DNA from: Alphaproteobacteria bacterium
GTDB taxonomy: Bacteria; Pseudomonadota; Alphaproteobacteria; Ferrovibrionales; Ferrovibrionaceae
DNA: 64,000 nt
Direction of reading: 5' to 3'
Assembly (NCBI GenBank): GCA_018336035.1
Contig: JAGXRD010000098.1
Location: 101,428 to 165,427 of the forward strand
The notes below the pieces were generated by a model. It had not been told where the DNA came from. It saw only the letters and a program-made list of their open reading frames with translations, and made no database searches. The translations under genes and the position numbers were made by a program. Below, one piece after another: positions 35,186-44,340 of the stretch (the first letter of the stretch is position 1; each line of letters opens with the position of its first letter).

Positions 35186-36310
35186 ATGCGGATTCTGCTT
35201 TTTCTCAGGTCGCTCCTGCATGGCGGCACAGAACGGCAGGTGATCGTGCTGGCGCGCGGCCTTAAGGCGCGCGGCCACGAGGTAAGGATCGTCACGCTGT
35301 ATGGCGGTCACGCCTTTGCGGATGACTTGACTGCCGCTGGCATCAAGCATGACCCGCTGGGCAAGTTGGGCCGGTTCGACCTGTTCGCACCACATAGGAA
35401 GCTGGTTCAACTCGCCCGCTCATGGCCTGCCGACGTGGTTTACTCATTCCTGCCTGCGCAAAATCTGGCGGCGGTCTTGCTTTCTCTGTTCTATCCGCAG
35501 GCGAAACTTGTCATCGGCGTGCGGGCTGCAGGCCTGGACTTGCAGAGATACGACTGGCTTGCCGGACTGAGTTATCGTCTTGAACCATGGTTTGCGCGCC
35601 GTGCCGATCTGGTGATCTCCAACTCAGCCGCAGGTGAGCTTTGGTGCGAAGAGCGTGGGTTTCCGAAGGGAAAGCTTCTCACCATTCCGAATGGGGTCGA
35701 GACCGATAAATTTCGCTTTGACGACGCTGCGAGGCGCCGGCTGCGCGAAAATCTGGGCCTCGCTGTAGATGCTGTGCTCGTAACCGTGGTGGCCCGGCTG
35801 GACGTGATGAAGGGGCATCCGGTTTTCCTGCACGCCGCGGCGCAACTGGCCCGCGAATATACAAATATGGTGTTTGCCTGCGTCGGTAATGGCACGGAAG
35901 AGTATCTCGCGGATTTAATGAGGCTGGCGTCGGAGCTAGACATATCCGATCGCGTAATATGGCTGCCCGCGCAGAAAGATGTGCGGGCCGTATTTAGTGC
36001 CAGCGATATCGGCGTGCTGCCGTCGATTTTTGGCGAGGGTTTTCCGAATATCCTTGTCGAAGGCATGGCCTGCGGCCTGCCGATGGTGGCAACCGACACC
36101 GGCGATGCCCGCAGGATTGTTAATGGTTATCTTCCGATCGTGCCGCCTTCCAATGCGACTGAGTTGGCCGGCGCTATCTCGGCTGTCGCATCAAACCTGC
36201 ACATGGCTTCGATCCTGCGCGAGAAACTGCGCGCGCATATCCAGACACACTACAGCGCCGAGGCCTTGGCGGCGGCAACTGAGAGTGCGTTGATGTCGCT
36301 TGAACGCTGA
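35186..36310 (+). CDS. GT4 family glycosyltransferase
   Basis: 374 aa. FLRSLLHGGTERQVIVLA (6-23) is the acceptor-half loop; VVARLDVMKGHPVFL and FGEGFPNILVEGMACGLP (E-x7-E) form the donor site. Similar in style to the GT4 protein of the 42.8-43.9 kb gene and typical of lipopolysaccharide and exopolysaccharide assembly. ATG at 35186 follows a GGGGACGG/CAGG stretch. A weak AGCCT-N5-AGGCT hairpin (36310-36324) begins at the stop but lacks a T-run. Confidence 0.87.
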   Translation: MRILLFLRSLLHGGTERQVIVLARGLKARGHEVRIVTLYGGHAFADDLTAAGIKHDPLGKLGRFDLFAPHRKLVQLARSWPADVVYSFLPAQNLAAVLLSLFYPQAKLVIGVRAAGLDLQRYDWLAGLSYRLEPWFARRADLVISNSAAGELWCEERGFPKGKLLTIPNGVETDKFRFDDAARRRLRENLGLAVDAVLVTVVARLDVMKGHPVFLHAAAQLAREYTNMVFACVGNGTEEYLADLMRLASELDISDRVIWLPAQKDVRAVFSASDIGVLPSIFGEGFPNILVEGMACGLPMVATDTGDARRIVNGYLPIVPPSNATELAGAISAVASNLHMASILREKLRAHIQTHYSAEALAAATESALMSLER

Positions 36311-36417
36311 GCCTATAAAAGGCTATCCGTCAAGACACCCCGCATCTGACGGCAAGGTTTTGCTCGATTCTGTAGCCCCGGCGCGGTAGGCTGTGCAGCC
36401 TCGACTGATTGGTTCCT

Positions 36418-37365
36418 ATGTCGCTATCTCATTATATAAAACGTACCATCCCCCTAGCATGCGCTTATTACCTAATCACTGGTTGGAAGCGTCGGCACCA
36501 GTTACGCCGTGGCGTGGTCAGTACGAAGTCGGGAATGCGGCATGCAAAACTCAACATTGATGAATCTGTCGCCTATATAGAATCTGTCTGGCGCGACTAT
36601 CTCGCCTGGTCGGGGCGGCCCGCTCTTTCTGGACGGCTCGTGGAGATAGGCCCGGGCGATAATTTCGGCGTCGCACTCCTTTTCCTGGCCAATGGCGTGT
36701 CTAACGTCGTGGCGATCGACAAGTTCGCACCCGAACGGGATCCGACGCGACAGGCAGCGGTCTATCAGGCTCTGAACAGCCGGCATAACCTCTATCAGCT
36801 GTTTGATGGCGCTCCGTCGGAGGATGCCATCAAGAATCTCGTCTATCTGCCGGGGATGTCAGCGGAGCGATATTTCGGTAACGCCCCGCCGCCGTTCGAC
36901 GCAGTGATCTCCCGAGCGGTTCTGGAACATCTCGACGATCCGCTCGCTGCGCTCGACGCCATGTGGGCCGGATTGCGCCCGGGCGGATTGCTCCTGCATC
37001 GCATCGACCTTCGCGACCACGGCATGTTTGCTGGTGCGCATCCGCTCTCGTTCTTGACGCTGAGCGGATGGCTTTATCGGGCGATGACAAAAGAAATCGG
37101 GTTGCCAAACCGTCTTCTGCTGCCGCCTTATCGCGCCTTCGTCAAGGCGCGTGGTTGGCCGGCGCGGATCGGCATCACCCGACTTGCCGGTGTCGCCGGC
37201 GATTTTCCCGCCCTGGCCTGGGAGCAGTTGCCCGACGATGCGCGTCGCCAGTCGCTCGCCGTGGTGAAGGAAATTCGCCCCAGGCTTGCCGCGCCGTTCC
37301 GTGGAATGGCTGATCAGGATCTGGCGATTGCGGGCATTGTGCTGGTCGCGGAAAAGCCGTCTTGA
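36418..37365 (+). CDS. Class I SAM-dependent methyltransferase
   Basis: 315 aa. Motif I VEIGPGDNFGVALL (about 74-87), then VVAIDKF, and the post-motif VISRAVLEHLDDPLAALDAMW with LRPGGLLLHRIDLRDHG. The His/Asp-rich stretch after the core could shape a sugar site. The ATG at 36418 is used; a TTG nine bases upstream is in frame, and neither has a strong ribosome site. Follows the GT4 gene by 107 bases on the same strand and meets rimO tail to tail. Confidence 0.78.
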   Translation: MSLSHYIKRTIPLACAYYLITGWKRRHQLRRGVVSTKSGMRHAKLNIDESVAYIESVWRDYLAWSGRPALSGRLVEIGPGDNFGVALLFLANGVSNVVAIDKFAPERDPTRQAAVYQALNSRHNLYQLFDGAPSEDAIKNLVYLPGMSAERYFGNAPPPFDAVISRAVLEHLDDPLAALDAMWAGLRPGGLLLHRIDLRDHGMFAGAHPLSFLTLSGWLYRAMTKEIGLPNRLLLPPYRAFVKARGWPARIGITRLAGVAGDFPALAWEQLPDDARRQSLAVVKEIRPRLAAPFRGMADQDLAIAGIVLVAEKPS

Positions 37366-37396
37366 TGCGGGATCGAAATCTGGCATCCGCGTGTAT

Positions 37397-38734
37397 TTAT
37401 CCGCTCACCAGCTTCCCACTGAGATCGTAGTGACCGGCCTTTTCGATCTTTACCTTGACGATGTCGCCTACCTTTATGTTGGTAGCTTTTGCGATTTTCA
37501 CGATGCCATCAATCTCGGGCGCGTCGGCAAAGGACCGGCCAACAGCGGTGCTCCGCTTGGTTTCATCAACCAGGACATCCAGTGTGCGGCCGACAAAGCG
37601 CTTTAGCCGCCTTGTGCTAATGGCCTGTTGCGTCGCCATGAATCGTTCCCAACGATCCTGTTTGACGTCACCGGGCACGTGGTCGGCGAGACCGTTGGCC
37701 GTGGCGCCTTCGACATTCTCGTATTTGAAACAGCCGACGCGATCGAGCTGCGCTTCCTCGAGCCACTGGAGCAGGAACTCGAAATCCGCCTCGGTCTCGC
37801 CGGGGAAGCCGACGATGAAGGTGGAGCGTATGGCAAGGTCCGGGCAAATCTCGCGCCAGCTGCGAATGCGCTGCAGCACCTTTTCCTGGTTGCCTGGCCG
37901 ACGCATGCTCTTGAGCACGCGCGGCTCGGCATGCTGGAAGGGGATGTCCAGATAGGGGAGAATCTTCCCCTCCGCCATGAGCGGAATGATCTCGTCCACA
38001 TGCGGATAGGGATAGACGTAATGCAGCCGCACCCAGGCGCCGAGGCTTCCCATGGCATCAGCCAGTTCGGTCAGGCGGGCCTTCACCTTGCGTTCGCGCC
38101 ACTGGCTTTCGGCATGCTTGATGTCAACGCCATAGGCTGAGGTGTCCTGCGAGATCACCAGCAGTTCCTTGACGCCGGCTTTCACCAGTCGCTCGGCCTC
38201 GAACAGCACGTCATTGGCCTGACGGCTCTTCAGCTTGCCGCGCATGGACGGGATAATGCAGAAGCTGCAGCTGTGATTGCAGCCTTCAGAAATCTTCAGA
38301 TAGGCATAATGCCGCGGTGTCAGCTTGATACCCTGCGGCGGCACCAGATCAAGGAAGGGATCGTGCAGCGGCGGCGCTGCCTCATGAACGGCATTGACCA
38401 CGGTCTCATACTGCTGCGGCCCGCTCACGGACAGCACATCGGGGAACATGCCGCGGATCTTCTCGGCTTCCACGCCCATGCAGCCGGTCACGATCACGCG
38501 ACCATTCTCGCGCATGGCCTCACCGATCGCTTCCAGTGATTCCTGCTTGGCACTGTCGAGAAAACCGCAGGTATTCACCAGCACGACATCGGCGGCGTCG
38601 TAGGAGCCTGAAATCGCATAGCCCTCGGCGCGCAGCTTGGTGATGATGCGCTCGGAATCGACAAGGGCCTTGGGGCAGCCAAGGCTGACGATGCCCACTT
38701 TGGGCGGGTTGGCGGCGGGTGCGGGACGGGTCAT
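37397..38734 (-). CDS. rimO: Ribosomal protein uS12 methylthiotransferase
   Basis: 445 aa, full length. Adds a methylthio group to the conserved aspartate of ribosomal protein S12. N-terminal MTTase domain with [11 protein letters not shown] (18-28), radical SAM motif CNHSCSFC and PSMRGK, and a C-terminal TRAM domain ending at Gly-445. A housekeeping gene inside the glycan region, probably a fixed chromosomal landmark. Just upstream of the start is a 12-bp palindrome GGCTTATAAGCC (38740-38751) that could contain a -10 for a nearly leaderless message; no matching -35 was seen. Confidence 0.95.
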   Translation of the reverse strand: MTRPAPAANPPKVGIVSLGCPKALVDSERIITKLRAEGYAISGSYDAADVVLVNTCGFLDSAKQESLEAIGEAMRENGRVIVTGCMGVEAEKIRGMFPDVLSVSGPQQYETVVNAVHEAAPPLHDPFLDLVPPQGIKLTPRHYAYLKISEGCNHSCSFCIIPSMRGKLKSRQANDVLFEAERLVKAGVKELLVISQDTSAYGVDIKHAESQWRERKVKARLTELADAMGSLGAWVRLHYVYPYPHVDEIIPLMAEGKILPYLDIPFQHAEPRVLKSMRRPGNQEKVLQRIRSWREICPDLAIRSTFIVGFPGETEADFEFLLQWLEEAQLDRVGCFKYENVEGATANGLADHVPGDVKQDRWERFMATQQAISTRRLKRFVGRTLDVLVDETKRSTAVGRSFADAPEIDGIVKIAKATNIKVGDIVKVKIEKAGHYDLSGKLVSG

Positions 38735-38829
38735 GGCGCGGCTTATAAGCCTGAATGGGCTGGCTGGCTAGTTTGTTGCGGGGCCGGCATCAGGCGGGGC
38801 ATGGCCGGCAGATGGCCGCGCCGCATCCC

Positions 38830-39489
38830 TCAGGCGGCCTGGTTCTTGTCAGGTTTCAACGCCGTCGCAATATGCAGCAGTCTTGGCGCATAGAGATGGT
38901 CTGCCGCTACCTCACGCGCAAGGCGATCATAGACGGCCTGCGGCGCGACATTGTCAGCAATGATCACGGCCAGCGCGCCCTGCGCCATCGCGGAGGGAAG
39001 GTCCCCCACGACGGGATGGCCATGGAACAGTTTTTCATTGCGGCCAGGTGCGATGACGGCGGTTATGACCACGCCGGCCGCCGAAGCGGAGAGCAAGGCG
39101 ATCTCGGCCATTTCTCCACTGCCAGCGATGGCAACGCGTGAGATGCCGCGGTTGGCTAAGGTGGTGAACAGATCCTCATACTGACTGCGGGCGCGCCGAA
39201 AGAAATTCAGCGACGTCTCTAAATACTCTGCCACCAAGCGACTTTTCTCGGCAAAGCCATGCGGAGTGAGGTAATAGGCGTAACGCCGAGCGGGAGCGTT
39301 CTGAATTTTGATAAGGCCCTTGGCGACGCAGCGTTTTAGCAGTGCATTGGCCAGTCCAAGGGCTACATCCAGGCGGCTCGCGAGGCTGCGCTGGGTATGC
39401 TGGTCTGAATCCGCGACGGCTGACAGCAGCGCTACCATCGTGGCGGCATCCTGGGCTGGTTCGGCAGATTTCTCCGCTTTCTCGTTCAT
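38830..39489 (-). CDS. EPS-associated MarR-like winged-helix regulator
   Basis: 219 aa. N-terminal winged helix (about 15-80: LLSAVADSDQHTQRSLASRL, LLKRCVAKGLI, RRYAYYLTPHG as the wing), matching MarR-like regulators found beside exopolysaccharide genes. A C-terminal part (about 110-205) looks like a small Rossmann-type unit (VAIAGSGEMAEIALL), which could bind a nucleotide-sugar or similar signal. ATG at 39489 is favoured because the promoter predicted upstream would start transcription almost on it. An inverted repeat shared with two glycan operon promoters covers its start, suggesting autoregulation. Confidence 0.82.
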   Translation of the reverse strand: MNEKAEKSAEPAQDAATMVALLSAVADSDQHTQRSLASRLDVALGLANALLKRCVAKGLIKIQNAPARRYAYYLTPHGFAEKSRLVAEYLETSLNFFRRARSQYEDLFTTLANRGISRVAIAGSGEMAEIALLSASAAGVVITAVIAPGRNEKLFHGHPVVGDLPSAMAQGALAVIIADNVAPQAVYDRLAREVAADHLYAPRLLHIATALKPDKNQAA

Positions 39490-39525
39490 GCTGTGAACGA
39501 TAACTGCCGCCCTCGTTAGGGTCAA
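39483..39525 (-). promoter_or_regulatory. Promoter and CGTTCA-N5-TGAACG operator of the MarR-like gene
   Basis: Minus-strand -35 TTGACC (39520-39525), 17-base spacer, -10 TATCGT (39497-39502). The inverted repeat CGTTCA-TGCTG-TGAACG (39483-39499) begins inside the -10 and runs over the ATG at 39489, so a bound protein would block RNA polymerase. With the usual 6-8 bases after the -10 the message would be leaderless or nearly so. Confidence 0.65.
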
Positions 39526-39555
39526 TCCATTTTTCGCGTTATTTTTCGTTATAAA

Positions 39556-40866
39556 TCAAATCCTTATGGCGCTTTCTAAAGCTGTGGCCATCCGGAGGAG
39601 GCGCTGGTCCTGACCCTTACGGCCTATCAGCATCAGCCCCACCGGCAGGCCGGAAACCAGCAGCGGCAGTGAAATCGCACAGAGATCGAAGAAATTCGCC
39701 ACCGAGGTATTCCGCAACAGCAGCCCGTTGGCGGCGGTGAAAGCCGCCTCATCTCCGGCCAGATCGGCGATTTTGGGTGCCACGATCGGCGCGGTCGGCA
39801 GGATCAGGGCATCCAGGTCAGCCAGATGCTGGTCCATGGCGGCAATCAGTTCGGCACGTCGGCGCTGCATGAAGATGTAATCGGCAGCCAACACGGTGCG
39901 ACCGCGTTCGATGCGACCGCGCACCATGGGATCGAAATCGTCCGGGCGCTGGTCCATCGCCTCGCGGTGAATGAAAAAAGCCTCGGTGGCGGCGAACCCA
40001 CCCCTGGCGTTCACGGACAGCATCTCCTGCAGCAGCGGCAGGGGATGATCGCGCAGCATGGCTCCGGCGGTGCCGAGCCCCTTGCAGGCAGCGTCAAAAG
40101 CGCCGGCGACGGCCGGGTCCATGCCTTCCAGCAGCAACCCCTGCGGAATACCAAGGCGCAGTCCAGCCAGCGGGGCCGGCGTCAATGGGGCAATGGCGTC
40201 GCCGGCCATCACGGCATCGGCCAGTGCGCAGTCGGCTACGCTGCCGGCCATCGGGCCGATACTGTCGAGGGCATAGGAAAGCGGGAAGGCACCGGCAGTC
40301 GGCACGCGATACTGGCTCGGTTTCCAGCCGACGATGCCGCAGAGCGCTGCCGGGATGCGTGTCGAACCGCCGGTATCGGAGCCGATGGTGATCTCCGCCA
40401 TTCCGTCGGCCACTGAAACCGCACCGCCGGAGCTGGAACCGCCGGGAATACGGCTGCGGTCGACGGGATTGCCCGGCGTGCCATAATGCGGATTGATGCC
40501 GACGCCGGAAAAGGCAAACTCGGTCATGTTGGTCTTGCCGACGATGACGACGCCCGCGGCGCGCAGCCGGGCGATCGCCGGCGCCTCACTGCTGGCCGGT
40601 GCCGCATCGCGGCGCAGCTTGGAGCCTGCTGTGGTGGTCTCGCCGGCGACGTCGAAGAGGTCCTTGATCGAGACGATGCGACCATCCAGCGCGCCCAGGC
40701 CCAGGCCCAGCTCCGCCCGCCGGTCGGCCGAATCTGCGGCGGCGCGCGCCTGGTCCGCATAGATCTTGGTAAAGGCGCGACGGCCCTCGCCAGCCGGATC
40801 TTCGATCCGCGCCAGACAGGCTTCCAGGCGGTCGCGGCTCGAACGAGTGCTGGCGGGGCGGTTCAT
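39556..40866 (-). CDS. Amidase signature family enzyme
   Basis: 436 aa. Ser-cisSer-Lys hydrolase: Lys68 in SIKDLF, cis-Ser145 in GGSSSGG, nucleophile Ser168 in GSDTGGSTR. The compact C-terminus with LPVGLMLIGRKGQDQRLL is typical of amidases acting on small amides. It lies upstream of the MarR-like gene on the same strand (66 bases apart), but has no obvious link to glycan synthesis. Substrate unknown; a GatA role is unlikely because gatB/gatC are absent and the fold blocks differ. Confidence 0.87.
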   Translation of the reverse strand: MNRPASTRSSRDRLEACLARIEDPAGEGRRAFTKIYADQARAAADSADRRAELGLGLGALDGRIVSIKDLFDVAGETTTAGSKLRRDAAPASSEAPAIARLRAAGVVIVGKTNMTEFAFSGVGINPHYGTPGNPVDRSRIPGGSSSGGAVSVADGMAEITIGSDTGGSTRIPAALCGIVGWKPSQYRVPTAGAFPLSYALDSIGPMAGSVADCALADAVMAGDAIAPLTPAPLAGLRLGIPQGLLLEGMDPAVAGAFDAACKGLGTAGAMLRDHPLPLLQEMLSVNARGGFAATEAFFIHREAMDQRPDDFDPMVRGRIERGRTVLAADYIFMQRRRAELIAAMDQHLADLDALILPTAPIVAPKIADLAGDEAAFTAANGLLLRNTSVANFFDLCAISLPLLVSGLPVGLMLIGRKGQDQRLLRMATALESAIRI

Positions 40867-40958
40867 ATCAATCTCCAGGAAATAAGTTCCGAACTATCGC
40901 GCTTTCCCCATGCTGACAAGGGCTGGCGCGATCTGGCGGTGCGGCGCATAGTAATGCC

Positions 40959-42713
40959 ATGAGCTTCGTTGCTATTTATGCTCGCGTTCTCGCTCTTCTG
41001 AAGCCTGAGAAACGCCTCGCGATCATTCTGGCTCTGGCCAATATCGGCCTGGCCGGGGTCGGTTTCATCGAACCAATTCTGTTTGGCCGCATCATCGATG
41101 TACTCTCGAATCCGGGCGGCGCGACGCCGGATGAGAACTGGTCGCGCACCATCGAACTGCTCGGCCTGTGGTGCGGTGCAGGTCTGGCTGGCATCCTTGC
41201 TGGCATCCTTGTCGCTCTGCATGCTGACCGGCTGGCGCATCGTCGCCGCCTCGCGGCGATGGCGCTCTATTTCGAGCATGTGCTGAGCCTGCCGGCAGCA
41301 TTCCACTCGGCCACACATTCGGGCACGCTGCTCAAGATCATGCTGACCGGCACCGACAATCTGTTCGGCTTGTGGCTGGCCTTCTTCCGCGAGCATCTGT
41401 CAACTTTCGTGGCCGTGCTCGCGCTCCTGCCGCTGTCGCTGTATCTGAACTGGCGGCTTGGCCTGCTGCTGATCGGATTGATCGTTGTCTTCGCGCTGGT
41501 CAGTGCCGTGGTGGTGAGCCGCACGGAAAAGGCGCAGGGTAAGGTCGAGGGGTATCATTCGCAGCTGGCTGCACGGGCCGGTGATGCGCTCGGCAATGTT
41601 GCACTGGTACAAAGCTTCGTACGTCTGGCGCTCGAATCGCGTGAACTCGCCATGGTCATGGAACGACTGCTCAAGGCGCAGTTCCCGGTTCTCAATCTGT
41701 GGGCACTGATGACGGTGCTGAGTCGCATGGCATCCACCATCACGATCATCAGTATTTTCATGCTGGGCAGCTGGCTGCATCTGCATGGCCAGACCAGTGT
41801 GGGTGAGATTGTCAGCTTTATGGGCTTTGCCACGCTGCTGATAGGCCGGCTGGAAGCCGCCATGGGCTTCATCAGCCGGATGTTCTTCCAGATGCATTCG
41901 CTTGGCGAATTCTTCCAGGTGCTGGACACCGAGGCCGCTGTGCGGGATCGCCCAGGTGCCCGTCCGGTCGAGAAGGTGAAAGGTGCGGTGGCTTTCGAGC
42001 ATGTCACGCTGTCTTACGACGATCGCCGCCCCGCCGTGATCGATGTCAGCTTCGACGTGGAAGCTGGCAAAACCGTCGCTCTTGTCGGCCCGACTGGATC
42101 GGGCAAGACGTCGACCATGGCGCTGCTCAGTCGGCTCTGGGACCCGCAGTCCGGACGGGTGTTGATCGATGGCAGCGACATCCGTGATTACAAGTTGGAA
42201 AGCCTGCGGCGCAATATCGGCGTGGTATTCCAGGATAGCGCCGTGTTCCATCGCTCGATCGCCGACAACATTCGCATCGGGCGTCCGGAAGCCACTGATG
42301 CCGAAGTGGAAAGGGCAGCGCGCCTGGCCGAGGCGCACGACTTCATCCTGCGCCAGAGCGACGGCTATGCGACCATCGTGGGCGAGCGTGGCGTCAATCT
42401 CAGCGGCGGCGAGCGTCAACGCCTGGCGATCGCCCGCGCCCTGCTGAAGAATCCGCCCATCCTGATTCTGGATGAGGCGACCTCGGCGCTGGACGCTGCG
42501 ACCGAGGCGCGTATACAGAAGGCACTTGATACACTAATGAAAGGCCGGACCACTTTCATTATCGCGCACCGGCTTGCTACAGTACGTTGCGCCGACCTGA
42601 TTCTGGTACTGCAGGACGGCAAGGTGATTGAGCGTGGCAGTTTTGACGAGCTTGTTGCTGCGAACGGATTGTTCAGTGAATTGGTGCGTACGCAATTTCA
42701 GAATGTCCGCTGA
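40959..42713 (+). CDS. ndvA: NdvA/ChvA-like glucan ABC exporter
   Basis: 584 aa. Membrane domain 1-310 (about six spans), nucleotide-binding domain with Walker A GPTGSGKT (377-384), LSGGE (481-485) and ILILDEATSALD. The long N-terminal pattern (MSFVAIYARVLALLKPEKR) and full length match the cyclic beta-1,2-glucan exporter of Rhizobiales. The cognate glucan synthase NdvB is not in the window, so export of another glycan is possible. Transcribed away from the amidase across a 92-base gap. Confidence 0.85.
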   Translation: MSFVAIYARVLALLKPEKRLAIILALANIGLAGVGFIEPILFGRIIDVLSNPGGATPDENWSRTIELLGLWCGAGLAGILAGILVALHADRLAHRRRLAAMALYFEHVLSLPAAFHSATHSGTLLKIMLTGTDNLFGLWLAFFREHLSTFVAVLALLPLSLYLNWRLGLLLIGLIVVFALVSAVVVSRTEKAQGKVEGYHSQLAARAGDALGNVALVQSFVRLALESRELAMVMERLLKAQFPVLNLWALMTVLSRMASTITIISIFMLGSWLHLHGQTSVGEIVSFMGFATLLIGRLEAAMGFISRMFFQMHSLGEFFQVLDTEAAVRDRPGARPVEKVKGAVAFEHVTLSYDDRRPAVIDVSFDVEAGKTVALVGPTGSGKTSTMALLSRLWDPQSGRVLIDGSDIRDYKLESLRRNIGVVFQDSAVFHRSIADNIRIGRPEATDAEVERAARLAEAHDFILRQSDGYATIVGERGVNLSGGERQRLAIARALLKNPPILILDEATSALDAATEARIQKALDTLMKGRTTFIIAHRLATVRCADLILVLQDGKVIERGSFDELVAANGLFSELVRTQFQNVR

Positions 42714-42792
42714 CTATCTGAAGATCAATTTCTCGCCTGGTTGCAGCGCTTCCAGCGAGCAAAAAGAATAATAATCTCGACGAGACTGGCGA

Positions 42793-43944
42793 ATGTCCCA
42801 CCGTATTACGATTGTGATCGAAGCACTGGATCGCGGTGGTGCAGAATGGCACTTGCTGCAGGTCCTGCCGCGGTTGCGTGACCGCAATTTCGACGTCGAG
42901 GTCTTTTGCTTGCATCACCGCGGCGAGCTGGCAGGCGAAATGGAGCGCCGGGGCGTTCGAGTCATCGGTACGGATGTGCTCTCCTCGAACCTGTTCTTGC
43001 GGGCGCTCCATCTCATTTTAAAATCGGGCGCTCTGCTGTTGCATTTGATGCGGAACCGGCCGGATATCGTTCACTTCTTCCTGCCAGCGGCATATATCTT
43101 CGGAGCGCCTGCCGCAGTGCTTTCACGTTGCCGCATCCGGCTCATGAGCAGACGCAGCCAGAACCGGTATCACAGCTATCTTTTCGGAACCAAGCTCATT
43201 GAAAGGCTGTGGCATCGCCGTATGAGCGCGGTGATAGGAAATTCGCGAAGCGTGGTGCAGCAGTTGTCGGAAGAGGGGGTTCCCGATTCGAAACTCCATC
43301 TTCTCTATAATGGCGCAGACCTCCCGGTCTTTGGCGCGCAGATGCCGCGGAACGCGGCGCGGGATAGTCTTGGCCTAAGCGACTCTGCCTTGGTCTTCGT
43401 GATCGTTGCCAATCTGCTTCCTTACAAGGGGCATAAGGATTTGCTACAGGCGTTTGCTCATATCAAAGATCAATTGCCGCAAAACTGGGTCCTGCTATGC
43501 GCTGGCCGTGATGACGGTATCGGTTCCGCACTTCAGGATCAGGTAGAGCAACTGGGGCTGACGCAGCGTGTTCACTGGCTCGGCTCGGTCAAGGACGTGC
43601 CTTCGCTGCTCGCCGCCGCTGATGTCGCATTGCTGACCTCGCATGAAGAGGGATTCTCCAATGCGATCATTGAGTATATGGCGACGGGTCTTCCTTCAGT
43701 CGTGACTGACGTTGGCGGCAATCCGGAGGCGGTATTGCACGAGGAGACCGGACTGGTGGTGCCGGCGCGCGACCCCGCCGCTTTGGCCGAAGCGATTTTG
43801 CGTTTGGCCGGCGACCCGGAATTGCGCCGTCGGTTTGGCGCGGCAGCGCATCGGCGCGTGCATCAGAATTTCTCGCTGGATGCCTGCGTTGATAATTATG
43901 TCATGGTGTATTCAAAAATACTGCGCGAGCACGGGATCGATTGA
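42793..43944 (+). CDS. GT4 family glycosyltransferase
   Basis: 383 aa. IEALDRGGAEWHLLQ (10-24) and donor-half VANLLPYKGHKDLLQA, with HEEGFSNAIIEYMATGLPSVV as the E-x7-E region. Follows ndvA by 79 bases on the same strand, so co-expression is likely. Converges with the small membrane protein gene, 9 bases apart. Confidence 0.87.
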   Translation: MSHRITIVIEALDRGGAEWHLLQVLPRLRDRNFDVEVFCLHHRGELAGEMERRGVRVIGTDVLSSNLFLRALHLILKSGALLLHLMRNRPDIVHFFLPAAYIFGAPAAVLSRCRIRLMSRRSQNRYHSYLFGTKLIERLWHRRMSAVIGNSRSVVQQLSEEGVPDSKLHLLYNGADLPVFGAQMPRNAARDSLGLSDSALVFVIVANLLPYKGHKDLLQAFAHIKDQLPQNWVLLCAGRDDGIGSALQDQVEQLGLTQRVHWLGSVKDVPSLLAAADVALLTSHEEGFSNAIIEYMATGLPSVVTDVGGNPEAVLHEETGLVVPARDPAALAEAILRLAGDPELRRRFGAAAHRRVHQNFSLDACVDNYVMVYSKILREHGID

Positions 43945-43953
43945 AATCCTGGT

Positions 43954-44340
43954 CTAGCGCCAGACGCGCCGCGTGCGATCGGCTTCGGCTGGCGTAGCGG
44001 TTTCCTCCGCTGCAGGTTTGGGTGCAGTCTCGCGCACCGCCTGCCGTTCCTGCCAGGCATGGCGCAGCTTCTCGTGCCCTTCGATACTCTGCACGGTCAG
44101 TTCGCACTCGAAAGCGATGCTCTGCAGGATCTGTTTGTCGATCTTGTTGTAGGTCTTCATCTTGGCCATCACGCAGTCTTCGCGTTTCGGCGTGACGCCC
44201 GGCGTGTAGAAGGTCGCTTCCGACTCGCGCGACGTGGGGCGCAAGGCGTAACCCACGACGGCCAGGATCGAAAGGATGATAGCCGCGCCGATGCCGCTGA
44301 TCAGCAGGCGACGGTCGATGCGGCGCAGGAGCGTTGGCAT
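43954..44340 (-). CDS. Small single-span membrane protein, unknown
   Basis: 128 aa. One membrane segment (about 12-32, LLISGIGAAIILSILAVVGYA) after a basic N-terminus, so the C-terminal 95 residues are probably periplasmic. That part has two Cys (Cys56 and Cys79) able to form a disulphide, a Lys-rich helix (MKTYNKIDKQILQS) and a Pro/Ala/Glu tail. No family recognised. Downstream of hutU on the same strand but separated by 301 bases and a predicted terminator, so not part of the hut operon. Confidence 0.65.
   Translation of the reverse strand: MPTLLRRIDRRLLISGIGAAIILSILAVVGYALRPTSRESEATFYTPGVTPKREDCVMAKMKTYNKIDKQILQSIAFECELTVQSIEGHEKLRHAWQERQAVRETAPKPAAEETATPAEADRTRRVWR

Noticed and set aside
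28769..39499. GTTC...GAAC repeats read as LexA (SOS) boxes
   Set aside because: Alphaproteobacterial LexA sites are direct repeats (GTTC-N7-GTTC) and Gram-positive ones have GAAC-N4-GTTC; these are inverted GTTC-N7-GAAC next to glycan genes.
39556..40866. The 39.6-kb amidase as glutamyl-tRNA amidotransferase subunit A
   Set aside because: gatC and gatB are not adjacent and the short sequence lacks the typical GatA C-terminal blocks.
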